DNA from: Pseudohalocynthiibacter aestuariivivens
GTDB taxonomy: Bacteria > Pseudomonadota > Alphaproteobacteria > Rhodobacterales > Rhodobacteraceae
Length of the DNA stretch: 64,000 bases
NCBI RefSeq assembly: GCF_018457175.1
Contig: NZ_JAGFNU010000002.1
Coordinates: 124,001-188,000, forward strand
Reading direction: 5' to 3'
The notes under the pieces were generated by a model. That model was not told the origin of the DNA, searched no databases, and worked only from the letters and a program-made list of their open reading frames with translations. The position numbers were made by a program, and so were the translations under genes. Positions 45,317 through 53,946 of the stretch are shown piece by piece. Every line of letters starts with the position of its first letter. Position 1 is the stretch's first letter.

Positions 45317-45874
45317 ATGAAAAAATTCTTAGCAATCGGGGCAACGTCACTCACACTTGCCTTCGGTGGTACCGCTGCAATCGCGCAGGATGCGCCGTTT
45401 GGCACAGACGCAGACATAAACTACGCCGCCCAACTCTGGGACGCGATGGTTGCACAAAACCTAGCTGGCGAAGGAATGATCAGATCATTTCCCTATGACG
45501 GCATCGCGCCGCACGGAATGATGCTGGAAACCTTCTATACCGAAACGACAGTTGACGGTCACACAGGGACATTGATTGTAAAACGCAATTTTGGCCCTGA
45601 AGGGGTTGAAGCTGACCAGGTTCTTGCAGAGCCTGAAAAACACCTTGGCGCCGTTACGGTCATGTTCCGTCGCGAAGAAGGATATGATGCTGACAATCAG
45701 GATTGGTTCTGGGTGAAATATCTGCCTGATGGATCGCTTGATAAAAACCCTGCCGGAATGCAACTGGCGGGTCGCGTTGCAAAAGGAGCCGACAAAGGCT
45801 GTATCGCGTGTCACTCTGGTGCAGACGGAGATGACTACATCTTTACCACAAATGCCAGCATGGGCATGAACTAG
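45317..45874 (+). CDS. Cytochrome P460-like c-heme protein
   Basis: A 185-residue periplasmic protein with a signal peptide (ending AIAQ, residue ~24) and a P460-type beta fold: IAPHGMMLETFYT, GTLIVKRNFGPEG, AVTVMFRREEGYDADNQDWFWVKYLPDGSLD and the C-terminal heme motif CIACHSGADGDDYIF. Cytochromes P460 oxidise hydroxylamine or related nitrogen compounds through a Lys-heme crosslink; whether that crosslink exists here is not visible. A bidirectional terminator follows. Confidence 0.8.
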   Translation: MKKFLAIGATSLTLAFGGTAAIAQDAPFGTDADINYAAQLWDAMVAQNLAGEGMIRSFPYDGIAPHGMMLETFYTETTVDGHTGTLIVKRNFGPEGVEADQVLAEPEKHLGAVTVMFRREEGYDADNQDWFWVKYLPDGSLDKNPAGMQLAGRVAKGADKGCIACHSGADGDDYIFTTNASMGMN

Positions 45875-45928
45875 AACAATCCCCTCGAAGGTGTGCTCGA
45901 CAGGCAACCTGTTAAGAGTCTCAAAAAC

Positions 45929-45958
45929 AAAACGCCCGGTATGATTGCCGGGCGTTTT
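45929..45958. terminator. Bidirectional Rho-independent terminator
   Basis: AAAACGCCCGG (45929-45939) pairs with CCGGGCGTTTT (45948-45958) around an 8-base loop, giving A and T runs on both sides. It lies between the convergent P460-like and methyltetrahydrofolate methyltransferase genes and should end transcription in both directions. Confidence 0.92.
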
Positions 45959-45981
45959 AGCTGTTTGATTAAGCGCAAAAA

Positions 45982-47046
45982 TCAGCCTTTGCGGCGGCGG
46001 CCACCTGTGCGACGACCGCGTGCGCCTGCTTCAACTTCACCAGCTGCAAGAACAGGTTTGTTGAATCTGATCCACTCAGCACCGTGCGGGTCATTGTTTG
46101 TCAGGAAGTTCGCGGCACGAATGGCTTCCATTTCCTTGCTTGCGCGCGGCAGTGTTGATCCAAGCCCAGTCAGTTGCGCAAGAACCTCGGGATCGAGATC
46201 TTCTGGAAGAATGAAACCTGCAGCTTCGAGTTCCGCACGCTTTTCTGCGAGTTTTATCGGGCCGATCGGCAAGGCGACCGGGTTCATGATTGCTGATGTC
46301 ATGCCTGCTGTGATTGCCATTGGCAGAAATGCATTGTTGATACCGTGACGGTTGGGCAAACCAAAAGAGATATTTGATGCGCCGCAAGTGGTGTTCACAC
46401 CCAGTTCCTCACGCAGGCGCCGTACTAGCGCGAAAACCTGAAGACCCGCAGTTCCCATCGCACCAATCGGCATTACCAACGGATCAACAACAATGTCATG
46501 TGCCGGAATCCCGTGATCAGCAGCGCGTTCAACGATCCGCTTTGCAACAGCAAATCGAACGTCGGGATCTTCGGAAATACCTGTATCGTCGTTAGAGATT
46601 GCAACAACAGGAACGTTGTATTTCTTCACCAGCGGCAGGATCGCTTCAAGCCGGTCTTCTTCGCCGGTGACCGAGTTTAGCAACGGGCGCCCCTCGGCAA
46701 TGGCAAGACCTGCTTCAAGTGCACCTGGCACCGAGCTGTCAATACATAAAGGTACGTCGACAAGACCTTGAACAAGCTCGACAATCTTTGTCATCAGAGG
46801 TGGTTCTGTCTCGTTCGGATTAGGGTTTGAGTTGTAGACCACACCTGCATTGATATCGAGCATCGTGGCGCCTGCCGCCACCTGTGCCAACGCGTCTTTC
46901 TCGACGGTTGAAAAATCACCCGCTTCCAACTCAGCAGCCAGTTTTTTACGCCCTGTCGGGTTGATCCGCTCTCCGATCACGCAGAACGGTTGATCAAAGC
47001 CAATGATGGCGGTTTTTGTTTTGCTCTCGACGACAGTACGGGTCAT
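45982..47046 (-). CDS. Methyltetrahydrofolate:corrinoid methyltransferase (MeTr type)
   Basis: A 354-residue pterin-binding TIM-barrel protein (MeTr/MtgA-like) that moves a methyl group between a corrinoid protein and tetrahydrofolate. FCVIGERINPTGRKKL and MLDINAGVVYNSNPNE, LCIDSSVPGALEAGL, LLNSVTGEEDRL and VAISNDDTGI are the folate-binding strands. The end RGRRTGGRRRKG is a basic tail like that of the activase. The start at 47046 follows GGGGAGA. It lies 37 bases downstream of the MTHFR-like gene on the same strand. Direction in vivo (catabolic methyl uptake by folate) is inferred. Confidence 0.87.
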   Translation of the reverse strand: MTRTVVESKTKTAIIGFDQPFCVIGERINPTGRKKLAAELEAGDFSTVEKDALAQVAAGATMLDINAGVVYNSNPNPNETEPPLMTKIVELVQGLVDVPLCIDSSVPGALEAGLAIAEGRPLLNSVTGEEDRLEAILPLVKKYNVPVVAISNDDTGISEDPDVRFAVAKRIVERAADHGIPAHDIVVDPLVMPIGAMGTAGLQVFALVRRLREELGVNTTCGASNISFGLPNRHGINNAFLPMAITAGMTSAIMNPVALPIGPIKLAEKRAELEAAGFILPEDLDPEVLAQLTGLGSTLPRASKEMEAIRAANFLTNNDPHGAEWIRFNKPVLAAGEVEAGARGRRTGGRRRKG

Positions 47047-47083
47047 CGTATCTCCCCTTAGGATTTGTTCGGTTTTAAACCGC

Positions 47084-48016
47084 TTAAGATTGGCTTGCCG
47101 GAACTGCGGATGAACCGCCGTTCTCAATTGCCCAGGTTGCGTTGGTCTTGATCCCGCCTAATGGGAAAAAATGAACTTTCGTGATGTTAAAATCCGGGTT
47201 TGCCGCTTTGTGAGTGGCCAGATCGGAAATGAACTGGTCAGGCGTGAACGGCAGCAGAAGCTTTGTGACATCTTTCGCGCGCCTTTGCAGAACTTTAAGC
47301 GAAGCGCCAACGCCGCAGGCAATCGAGAATTTAATCAGGGTCTGAAGCTTTGCAGGGCCGGCAACACCGATGTGAATCGGAATATCAATTCCTTCAGCCT
47401 TGAGCGCGTCAGCCCATTTAATGACAGGTGCCGCCTCAAAGCAGAACTGCGTTGCAAGCGCCATTTCAGCGTCAGTTGTATTGTTGAATGTCTGCTTCCA
47501 GCGCAGCGCATCCATTACATTCTTGTCCGACCCATCCGGGTCAATGTCTTTATTGCCTTCAGGATGGCCTGCAACATGCAGGCGCTTGAAACCAGCCTTG
47601 TCAAAGAGGCCTGTTTCCAAAAGCTGCATGGAACTGTGGAAATCACCATGCGGTTTTTCAACGCCACCGGCCAACAGAAGGGCCTGATCAATGCCAGCTT
47701 CGCCCTGATACCGGGCAATCCAGTCTGCCAGTGTTGCCTTGTCCTTGATAATGCGCGCAGGGAAATGCGGCATCACCGGGTATCCCTCGTTGTTCAGGCG
47801 TTTTGCCGTCGCGACCATTTCGTCGACCGGTGTGCCTTCAATATGGGCGATATATACACGGGTTCCTTTAGGCAGCAGATCGCGAAAATCCTCTACCTTC
47901 TCGGCCGTACGCGGCATCACTTCGATTGAATACCCTTCAAGGAAGGCCTCAACCTCAGGCGTAACCTGCTTAGGCGCGCTATCATCCACTTTTTTTCTAA
48001 ACTGCAAGAGAGCCAT
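47084..48016 (-). CDS. Methylenetetrahydrofolate reductase (MetF family)
   Basis: A 310-residue TIM-barrel flavoprotein that interconverts methylene- and methyl-tetrahydrofolate. VEDFRDLLPKGTRVYIAHIEGTP, GYPVMPHFPARIIKD, LLLAGGVEKPHG and LHVAGHPEGNKDIDPDG match the family's shorter catabolic variant. I start at ATG 48016, preceded by GGAGG. Next to MeTr, it probably oxidises methyl-THF produced by demethylation, feeding the one-carbon pool, rather than serving methionine synthesis. Confidence 0.87.
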   Translation of the reverse strand: MALLQFRKKVDDSAPKQVTPEVEAFLEGYSIEVMPRTAEKVEDFRDLLPKGTRVYIAHIEGTPVDEMVATAKRLNNEGYPVMPHFPARIIKDKATLADWIARYQGEAGIDQALLLAGGVEKPHGDFHSSMQLLETGLFDKAGFKRLHVAGHPEGNKDIDPDGSDKNVMDALRWKQTFNNTTDAEMALATQFCFEAAPVIKWADALKAEGIDIPIHIGVAGPAKLQTLIKFSIACGVGASLKVLQRRAKDVTKLLLPFTPDQFISDLATHKAANPDFNITKVHFFPLGGIKTNATWAIENGGSSAVPASQS

Positions 48017-48042
48017 AACAGCCTCCATCAAGGGTTTCGGGG

Positions 48043-48339
48043 TCAGGCCCATCCGTCGTTAGCAATCAGTTGCTTGATACGGTCCTGGTCGTATTCGTTG
48101 TCGAGCCGGGCGGCTTCGGCGGCGGCGACTGCTTCTTGCTCGCCTTCCACACTATAAGGATCAGCTTTGCGCCATTCAGCAAGATATGCGTCCGCGTCCT
48201 TGGCGTTCACTTTCATCGCTGCCCGGTCAATCGCCTGCTCAAAGCGCTCAGGGAGTTGAGCCTTTGCACCACGCCGGCCTTTGCCAACGATGACCTGCGC
48301 AGGGATGTCACGCCAATATACAATGGTTACGTCAGGCAT
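48043..48339 (-). CDS. 'Virulence factor' family small protein
   Basis: A 98-residue soluble protein beginning MPDVTIVYWRDIPAQVIVGKGRRG, matching the small family annotated 'virulence factor', which in roseobacters is found with MTHFR and methyltransferase genes. The remainder is helical (ERFEQAIDRAAMKVNAKDADAYLAEW). I start at ATG 48339; the frame is open to 48450 but upstream residues look untranslated. First gene of the small protein-MTHFR-MeTr operon. Role unknown. Confidence 0.8.
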   Translation of the reverse strand: MPDVTIVYWRDIPAQVIVGKGRRGAKAQLPERFEQAIDRAAMKVNAKDADAYLAEWRKADPYSVEGEQEAVAAAEAARLDNEYDQDRIKQLIANDGWA

Positions 48340-48393
48340 TTCTGATTCCTTGTTATCACGTTTCGCTTTTACGCGGATCACTGCAGGTTTCCG

Positions 48394-48408
48394 TGTCGAT
48401 TTTCGACA
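48394..48408. promoter_or_regulatory. Palindrome upstream of the MTHFR operon
   Basis: TGTCGA-TTT-TCGACA, a perfect inverted repeat, lies 55 bases before the start of the first gene of the MTHFR-MeTr operon. It could be the operator for this one-carbon module. No adjacent regulator is available to support this. Confidence 0.35.
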
Positions 48409-48592
48409 TACCACGACGATAGAGCGACGCTGAGGTCTTACAAAAGACATAGGCCAGCGACCAACGGCTGACCAGTATGTGAAACTGGAAAAATTCTCAT
48501 TATTTTCATGAAATTCGCAATCAGGCCTTTGTGCTGCTTGCGCGGACGATGCCGCGGGTCTAGGCTTGGGTTAACTCGAAATGGAGGGCGAT

Positions 48593-49705
48593 ATGCCGCC
48601 CAAGCGTCCCGATGGTGCGGGCGCATTCCCGTTAGCGGTCGATAGTCCCGCGCCGAAACGACCTGATCCGGCAGAGCTTTATGCCGCGCTGGATTTGGGA
48701 ACGAATAGTTGCAGAATGCTGGTTGCCCAACCAAAGGGAAACCAGTTTCATGTTGTGGACAGCTTTTCAAAATCTGTGCAACTTGGAGCAGGGCTCGAGG
48801 CGACAGGTCGATTGTCCCGCTCGTCAATCAATCGGACAGTTCAGGCACTTCGGATATGTAAACGCAAACTCACGCAACACAACGTTCGGCGGATGCGGCT
48901 GGTCACAACGGAGGCCTGCCGACGGGCGGAAAACTCAGATGAATTTATCCGCCTTGTGAAGCGCGAAACCGGCCTGCAGATCGAAGTCATCGAACCTGAG
49001 GAAGAGGCACGTCTGGCGGTCATCAGTTGCGCACCACTTGTCAGTACTAAGACAGATCAGCTTTTGGTGGTTGATATCGGCGGCGGCTCAACCGAACTGG
49101 TCTGGATCGATATATCAAAAGTTCCGAAAATCGAACGCCCCCGTGCGATCATGCGGCTGCATACAGGGTTCCAATCTGACAGTTCGCCCTTTCCAAAGGC
49201 AAATGTGATTGACTGGATATCTGTCCCTTTGGGCGTAGCTACGTTGCGCGAGCAATTTGACGATGTACAGGACGACGCTGCACGTTTTGCACTTATGAGT
49301 TGGTTTTTTGAGGAAAACCTTCAGAAGTTTTCGCCATACGACGCAAGCCATGTGCGCGAAGGTTTCCAGATTATCGGTACAAGCGGCACCGTTACAACTG
49401 TCGCTGCATCGCATTTGGGCCTTCGCAGATATGACAGAAACAAAGTTGACGGGTTGCGTATGACGTCGGATCAAATAGATAAGGTGATCCGCGGATATCT
49501 GAACCTTGGGCCAGATGGCCGCATCAGCGACCCCCGTATCGGCAAAGACCGCGCAACACTTATCATGTCGGGTGCGGCTATTTTGCAGGCTCTGATGAGG
49601 TTATGGCCAACCGACAGGTTGTCCGTTGCTGACCGCGGTCTCAGAGAAGGGCTACTTTATGCTCAGATGAGCGCCGATGGCGTGCTAGAAGATGGATTAT
49701 ACTGA
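48593..49705 (+). CDS. Ppx/GppA family phosphatase
   Basis: Hydrolyses polyphosphate or pppGpp. The 370-residue protein has the ASKHA start [15 protein letters not shown], the catalytic-Glu region [16 protein letters not shown] and [17 protein letters not shown] 48593 (MPPKRPDG) follows GGAGGG; an ATG at 48581 adds four residues. The [10 protein letters not shown] block is typical. Whether it prefers polyphosphate or pppGpp is not visible. RlmE follows immediately. Confidence 0.9.
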   Translation: MPPKRPDGAGAFPLAVDSPAPKRPDPAELYAALDLGTNSCRMLVAQPKGNQFHVVDSFSKSVQLGAGLEATGRLSRSSINRTVQALRICKRKLTQHNVRRMRLVTTEACRRAENSDEFIRLVKRETGLQIEVIEPEEEARLAVISCAPLVSTKTDQLLVVDIGGGSTELVWIDISKVPKIERPRAIMRLHTGFQSDSSPFPKANVIDWISVPLGVATLREQFDDVQDDAARFALMSWFFEENLQKFSPYDASHVREGFQIIGTSGTVTTVAASHLGLRRYDRNKVDGLRMTSDQIDKVIRGYLNLGPDGRISDPRIGKDRATLIMSGAAILQALMRLWPTDRLSVADRGLREGLLYAQMSADGVLEDGLY

Positions 49706-49707
49706 AG

Positions 49708-50409
49708 ATGGCTAAGAACATCAGTGGGCGCGGGCAACGAGAGCTGCGCGTGAAAGTGAAAACCGCCCGGGGCCGAAAGCTATCATCTACGCGGTGGTTG
49801 GAGCGGCAGCTTAACGATCCGTACATCAAGCGAGCGCAGACCGATGGCTACCGTGGTCGGGCCGCCTATAAGATTATGGAACTGGACGATAAATTCAGAT
49901 TTCTTGTGCCAGGTGCACGTGTTGTGGACCTGGGATGCGCGCCCGGAGGGTGGTGCCAGATAGCAGTGAAACGCGTGAATGCGCTAGGCGAGCGAAAAGA
50001 CAAAGCGGTTGGTAATGTTTTGGGTGTTGATCTGCAGGAAGTTGAGCCAATTGCAGGGGCTGAATTACATGTTTTGGATTTTCTGGAAGACGATGCTGAC
50101 CAAAAAGTGAAAGACTGGCTTGGCGGACCAGCAGATGTCGTTATGTCGGATATGGCTGCTGCGTCTTCCGGGCATAAGCAAACAGACCACATGCGTATCA
50201 TGGCGCTTTGCGAGGCTGCCGCCTATTTTGCCTTTGACGTGCTGAACGAAGGTGGCACTTTTGTCGCTAAAGTATTGGCTGGCGGGGCCGAAGGGAGTCT
50301 GCAAAAGCTTTTGAAGGAAAAGTTCACCAAAGTGGTGAACGTAAAGCCGCCTGCAAGCAGATCGGACAGTTCGGAAAAATTTGTCGTCGCAACCGGATTT
50401 CGCGGGTAA
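49708..50409 (+). CDS. rlmE: 23S rRNA (uridine-2'-O)-methyltransferase RlmE
   Basis: RlmE (FtsJ/RrmJ) methylates U2552 of 23S rRNA with SAM. The 233-residue protein has [13 protein letters not shown], the SAM-binding [15 protein letters not shown], and [19 protein letters not shown] containing the catalytic Asp of the K-D-K-E tetrad (Lys also in YRGRAAYKI). It has a basic N-terminal extension (~30 residues). It begins two bases after the Ppx stop, so they form an operon. Confidence 0.94.
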   Translation: MAKNISGRGQRELRVKVKTARGRKLSSTRWLERQLNDPYIKRAQTDGYRGRAAYKIMELDDKFRFLVPGARVVDLGCAPGGWCQIAVKRVNALGERKDKAVGNVLGVDLQEVEPIAGAELHVLDFLEDDADQKVKDWLGGPADVVMSDMAAASSGHKQTDHMRIMALCEAAAYFAFDVLNEGGTFVAKVLAGGAEGSLQKLLKEKFTKVVNVKPPASRSDSSEKFVVATGFRG

Positions 50410-50419
50410 TCCGCCAGAG

Positions 50420-50845
50420 TTACCTGCCGTTTTTCAATTCGCGGCTTACGGTTTCTCTCTGCAGCATCGCTCTGGCAAGCCCGCCAGCGCGTTCGCGAAC
50501 CGGGGGGCTCTCTGTTTCCAGGGGAACGCCCATGTCTTCTTCAGCCTCGGAAACTTCGGAAATTATCTGAACAAGCCTGTGCTTGAATGCATCAAGACCT
50601 GCGATATTGGATTCTTTGTACAACGCGCGTGCATTATCCAGAACCTGCTGAAAAAAACGCTCCTGCAATTCAAAATTGACGGGTGCGGGGTACGCTGTTT
50701 CAAGTGTGTGAACGATTTCAGCATTCATTGAACGGCCACTATCCTGGGCTGCAGATTTAATGCGAGCCTTGAGGTCCGGCGGAATACGCAGGCCGTAAGG
50801 CGGTGTACGTGGTGGAACATTGGAATCGTTTTTCATGACAACCAT
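50420..50845 (-). CDS. Arc-like ribbon-helix-helix regulator
   Basis: A 141-residue protein. Residues ~15-50 (YGLRIPPDLKARIKSAAQDSGRSMNAEIVHTLE) form an Arc-type ribbon-helix-helix DNA-binding unit, and the rest is a helical, charged tail (VSEAEEDMGVPLE) of unknown role. ATG 50845 and 50836 are both possible. A strong inverted repeat lies 74 bases upstream (50919-50939), so autoregulation is plausible. It looks like a lone gene; no toxin partner is apparent. Confidence 0.8.
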   Translation of the reverse strand: MVVMKNDSNVPPRTPPYGLRIPPDLKARIKSAAQDSGRSMNAEIVHTLETAYPAPVNFELQERFFQQVLDNARALYKESNIAGLDAFKHRLVQIISEVSEAEEDMGVPLETESPPVRERAGGLARAMLQRETVSRELKNGR

Positions 50846-50918
50846 TGGAAGCCATTTTTAAGAATCTCGCAAGCCTAGACCACAAAAATACGATATATTG
50901 CAGGTACTTGTAACACAA

Positions 50919-50939
50919 TGTGCACATCTTGCGTGCACA
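50919..50939. promoter_or_regulatory. Inverted repeat upstream of the Arc-like gene
   Basis: TGTGCAC-atcttgc-GTGCACA is a perfect 7-bp inverted repeat with 7-base spacer, 74 bases before the minus-strand Arc-like gene. Ribbon-helix-helix regulators bind paired inverted half-sites of this type, so it is a candidate operator for that protein. Confidence 0.45.
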
Positions 50940-51044
50940 AAAAAGACGATCCGCGACGACTGTTTCCAAAGTACACTCAATGGGGACTAAGAACAGCAAA
51001 TCTAAATTTTCGGGAGGATCATTTTTTGTTTAAGCGAAGTAGAT

Positions 51045-51070
51045 GAGCGCACCTCGTAAAAGGAGCGCTC
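51045..51070 (-). terminator. Hairpin downstream of the outer-membrane protein gene
   Basis: GAGCGC-a-CCT-cgtaaa-AGG-a-GCGCTC forms a stem with one A-A mismatch, 25 bases beyond the stop of the minus-strand barrel gene. There is no clear T run on that strand, although the plus strand has one (GAAATTTTT), so termination strength is uncertain. Confidence 0.4.
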
Positions 51071-51095
51071 GAAATTTTTGCAGAACAGATCGTTC

Positions 51096-51602
51096 TTAAA
51101 ACTGATAGGACGCTCTAATGTTGAATGAATCAACCTCGAAATCGACACCCAGAATATCAACTTCATCACGCAGGTATTCGGCGCCAACAACGACATTGTC
51201 AGTCACTTTATAACTTGCACCAATTCCGTATGAATACCCGTCTTCACTGACTAAGTCAGTGTCTAGGTCAACGTAACCCAACACACCATAAAATAGCGCC
51301 GGACCTATGTCATACCCAGCCCTTGCCTTTACGCGCAATGTATCAACGTCAAGAGTACCGCCACCGAATGAATATTCAGACGTGCTATAGTCTATTTCCC
51401 CACCAAGAACAAAGTTACCCAGGTCATGATTGTATCCTGCGTGAATACCGTAAGAGACGTCATCGTCACTTGCGCTGAGTACGGACAAGTCAGACCACCC
51501 AACTTGCGCACCAATGTAAAAGCCCGTCCAGTCTTCTGCTTGCGCAAGAGTAGGGGCCGAAATTACTGCGGCAATAATTGCCGCCTTAGATAAATTAGTC
51601 AT
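51096..51602 (-). CDS. Outer-membrane beta-barrel protein
   Basis: A 168-residue porin-like barrel with a signal peptide (MTNLSKAAIIAAVISAPTLAQA). The mature part has alternating strands (DWTGFYIGAQVGWSD, YGIHAGYNHDLGNFVLGGEIDYS, VKARAGYDIGPALFYGVLGYV) and a C-terminal Phe (VDSFNIRASYQF), the recognition signal for the barrel-assembly machinery. I use ATG 51602; an ATG at 51626 would add a non-signal tail. It resembles small OmpA-like/Omp25-like surface proteins. Function not assigned. Confidence 0.85.
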   Translation of the reverse strand: MTNLSKAAIIAAVISAPTLAQAEDWTGFYIGAQVGWSDLSVLSASDDDVSYGIHAGYNHDLGNFVLGGEIDYSTSEYSFGGGTLDVDTLRVKARAGYDIGPALFYGVLGYVDLDTDLVSEDGYSYGIGASYKVTDNVVVGAEYLRDEVDILGVDFEVDSFNIRASYQF

Positions 51603-51981
51603 ACTGATTTCCCGTGATTTTGGCATTAGTAGGTTTTTTTGCCGTGCCAGTTCGAAATAAAACTTTTTCTAGAACCACAATCTAAAAGGGAAATTTTTAA
51701 ACTTTAAGTTAATCAAATAAACGTGTTATAAATTTTTAGTGAATTACTTTTTATTTTTAAAACAACCTTAGGCCGATCTTATGGATATGATCAGTTGCAG
51801 AAGTTTAGTTTTGCATAGATAAGTAAAAAGTTGAGATGGGAACCTCAAGTTAAATAATCTAACGTTTATGGCATCTAACAACATTGGCTGGCAGAGCTGC
51901 GCATTCAGTCGTCGGGTTTCACCGGGCAAAAGCAACCTAAATGTGAAACACCTGAAATGCTGAAATTGGAGGTCATGATAA
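51603..51981. other. AT-rich non-coding gap
   Basis: No gene is visible in these 379 bases. The first 180 are strongly AT-rich (runs of T and A such as TTTTTATTTTTAAAAC) and include the promoter region of the outer-membrane protein gene. The rest precedes tRNA-Ser. I see no convincing hairpin or leader frame. Confidence 0.6.
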
Positions 51982-52071
51982 TGGCGGAGAGACAGGGATT
52001 CGAACCCTGGGTTCCCGTTAAGGAACAACGGTTTTCGAGACCGCCCCATTCGACCACTCTGGCACCTCTCC
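51982..52071 (-). tRNA. tRNA-Ser (anticodon CGA)
   Basis: A 90-base class II tRNA on the minus strand, including CCA. The acceptor stem GGAGAGG/TCTCTCC (one G-T pair), anticodon loop CTCGAAA giving anticodon CGA (reads UCG), long variable arm (TTGTTCCTTAACGGGAA) and T-arm GGG-TTCGAAT-CCC are all visible. Confidence 0.96.
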
Positions 52072-52259
52072 GCGGGGGTCTTGCGGCGGTTTAATCAGAT
52101 GGGCAGGCGGGTGCAACCTTTTTTCAGGTTTTTGGTTGTGGGGACATTCAAAGCAATTGTGATCGGCGGAAATCTGGCAAGTTACGGCAAACCACTTGGC
52201 ATCGGAGCAGGATGCCCCTACCACTGGTTCTGCCAATTCCTTATGTCTCCGAGGTTTTT

Positions 52260-53084
52260 ATGTTGAAATCACTGGCCACGACGCTTTTTCTGATTTTTCT
52301 GCCCGCGGCTTTAACCGCCCAGAGCGCGAATGAGCTGAGAGCGCTACGCGACGCGCTCGGGATCTCAGAAATCCTCGAGGTGATGCGCGAGGAGGGCCTT
52401 GAGAACGGGCAAAGCCTGCGCGATGACATGTTTCCGGGGAAGGGCGGACAGGAATGGAATGCGACCCTGAGCGACATTTTTGATGTCGTTCAGATGTCAG
52501 ATTCGTTTGATGCACGATTTGCAGTTGAAATGTCCGAGACAAACCTTTCGCCACTGATCGAATTTTTCACGTCAGAGCGCGGAAAGCGCATTATCGCACT
52601 GGAAATTTCCGGGCGGCGCGCGTTGTTGGACGATGCTGTTGAAGAGGCAAGCCATGACTATTTACGCACGGCTGAAGAAGAAAACGACCCACGTTTGGCC
52701 CAGATCAAACGATTTTCCCAGATCAACGCCCTTGTTGATACGAATGTGGAAGGTTCTCTGAATTCAAATTATTCGTTTTACCAGGGCTTACAGGATGGCG
52801 GAGCCTTTGAGCGCAGAATGAGCGAACAACAAATGCTTGCCGACGTTTGGGGACAGGAACCCCAAATCCGGTCTGAGACAGAACAATGGGTCTATTCCTT
52901 TTTGCTGCTCGCCTACCAACCGCTCAGTGACGAAGATATTGAAGCATACATCGAATTATCCGAAACATCGGAAGGACGAATCCTTAACAACGCATTGTTT
53001 GCGGCTTTTGATACCATGTACGCTGAAATCTCGCACGCTCTTGGGCTCGCGTCAGCACGCTATTTGTCGGGAGAAGACATCTAA
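52260..53084 (+). CDS. DUF2059-like exported protein
   Basis: A 274-residue secreted or periplasmic protein. The start at 52260 gives a signal peptide ending AALTAQ (residue ~20). The body is all-helical, with a DUF2059-like region (MSETNLSPLIEFFTSERGKRIIALEISGRRALLDDA). The same type of region recurs near the end (LSDEDIEAYIELSETSEGRILNNALFAAFDTM), so it may be a duplicated unit. Function unknown. An upstream ATG at 52212 would mask the signal peptide. Confidence 0.75.
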   Translation: MLKSLATTLFLIFLPAALTAQSANELRALRDALGISEILEVMREEGLENGQSLRDDMFPGKGGQEWNATLSDIFDVVQMSDSFDARFAVEMSETNLSPLIEFFTSERGKRIIALEISGRRALLDDAVEEASHDYLRTAEEENDPRLAQIKRFSQINALVDTNVEGSLNSNYSFYQGLQDGGAFERRMSEQQMLADVWGQEPQIRSETEQWVYSFLLLAYQPLSDEDIEAYIELSETSEGRILNNALFAAFDTMYAEISHALGLASARYLSGEDI

Positions 53085-53266
53085 AACCAATGGGACTTCG
53101 CTCTTGACTTCAAGTGCATATCCACAGATAAGCCCGCATCTGGACAAGCAGGACGCTTGCCAGATCAGGAAATCACGCCCGAAGGGGCGCGCTGTTCGAG
53201 GCGCCGGCAACGGCACAAACACCCGATACGGGGGCCACAGAACGCGGTAAAACGAAGGAAAAGCAA

Positions 53267-53935
53267 ATGTTTGCGGTCCTAAAGACCGGCGGCAAGCAGT
53301 ATAAAGTTCAATCAGGCGACGTGCTTCGTGTTGAGAAACTTGCTGCTGACGCTGGAGAGAAAATCCAGTTTAACGAGATTCTTATGGTTGGTGCCACAGT
53401 TGGCGCGCCATTCGTAGAAGGTGCTGCTGTGCAGGCCGATGTGATCGATCAGATCAAAGGCGAAAAAGTTATTCACTTTGTAAAACGTCGCCGGAAGCAT
53501 GGTTCCAAGCGCACCAAGGGTCACCGTCAGCAACTTTCATTGCTGCGGATCACAGACATTCTTGAAAAAGGTGGCGACAAGTCCGGTGTAAGAGCCGCGA
53601 TTGGAGCAGGTTCTGTTTCTTCCGTTGCTGTAGCAGCCGCTGCTCCTAAAGCTGCTGCCAAGAAAGCAGCCCCAAAGAAAGCTGCTGCAAAGGCTGAAGC
53701 GCCTAAAAAAGCCGCGAAAGCAGAAGCACCAGCAACAGCTGATGATCTGAAAAAACTTTCTGGCGTTGGCCCGGCACTTGAGAAGAAACTTCTTGAAGCT
53801 GGTGTTACAACATTCGCACAGATCGCTTCCTGGTCAGATGCAGATGTCGCAGAAATGGACGAAAAATTGTCATTCAAAGGCCGTATCGAGCGTGAGGGCT
53901 GGATCGAACAGGCCAAAGAACTGACTAAAGGCTAA
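53267..53935 (+). CDS. rplU: Ribosomal protein L21 with C-terminal extension
   Basis: 50S ribosomal protein bL21. Residues ~1-103 are ordinary L21 ([41 protein letters not shown]). The protein is 222 residues, twice the usual length. A linker rich in Ala and Lys ([21 protein letters not shown]) leads to a helix-hairpin-helix-like domain from about residue 158 ([30 protein letters not shown]). This extended form is seen in Rhodobacterales. It sits in the usual rplU-rpmA operon. Confidence 0.94.
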   Translation: MFAVLKTGGKQYKVQSGDVLRVEKLAADAGEKIQFNEILMVGATVGAPFVEGAAVQADVIDQIKGEKVIHFVKRRRKHGSKRTKGHRQQLSLLRITDILEKGGDKSGVRAAIGAGSVSSVAVAAAAPKAAAKKAAPKKAAAKAEAPKKAAKAEAPATADDLKKLSGVGPALEKKLLEAGVTTFAQIASWSDADVAEMDEKLSFKGRIEREGWIEQAKELTKG

Positions 53936-53946
53936 GGAGAGACAAG

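Noticed and set aside
42248-48339. A cobalamin riboswitch in front of the corrinoid genes or the cob genes.
   Set aside because: I looked at the gaps before cobA/cbiD (97 bases) and before the MTHFR operon and saw neither the B12-box-like sequence nor the long folded leader expected.
8710-52071. All three tRNAs (Leu CAA, Gly CCC, Ser CGA) read G-ending codons.
   Set aside because: Three genes scattered over 43 kb are too few to suggest more than coincidence.
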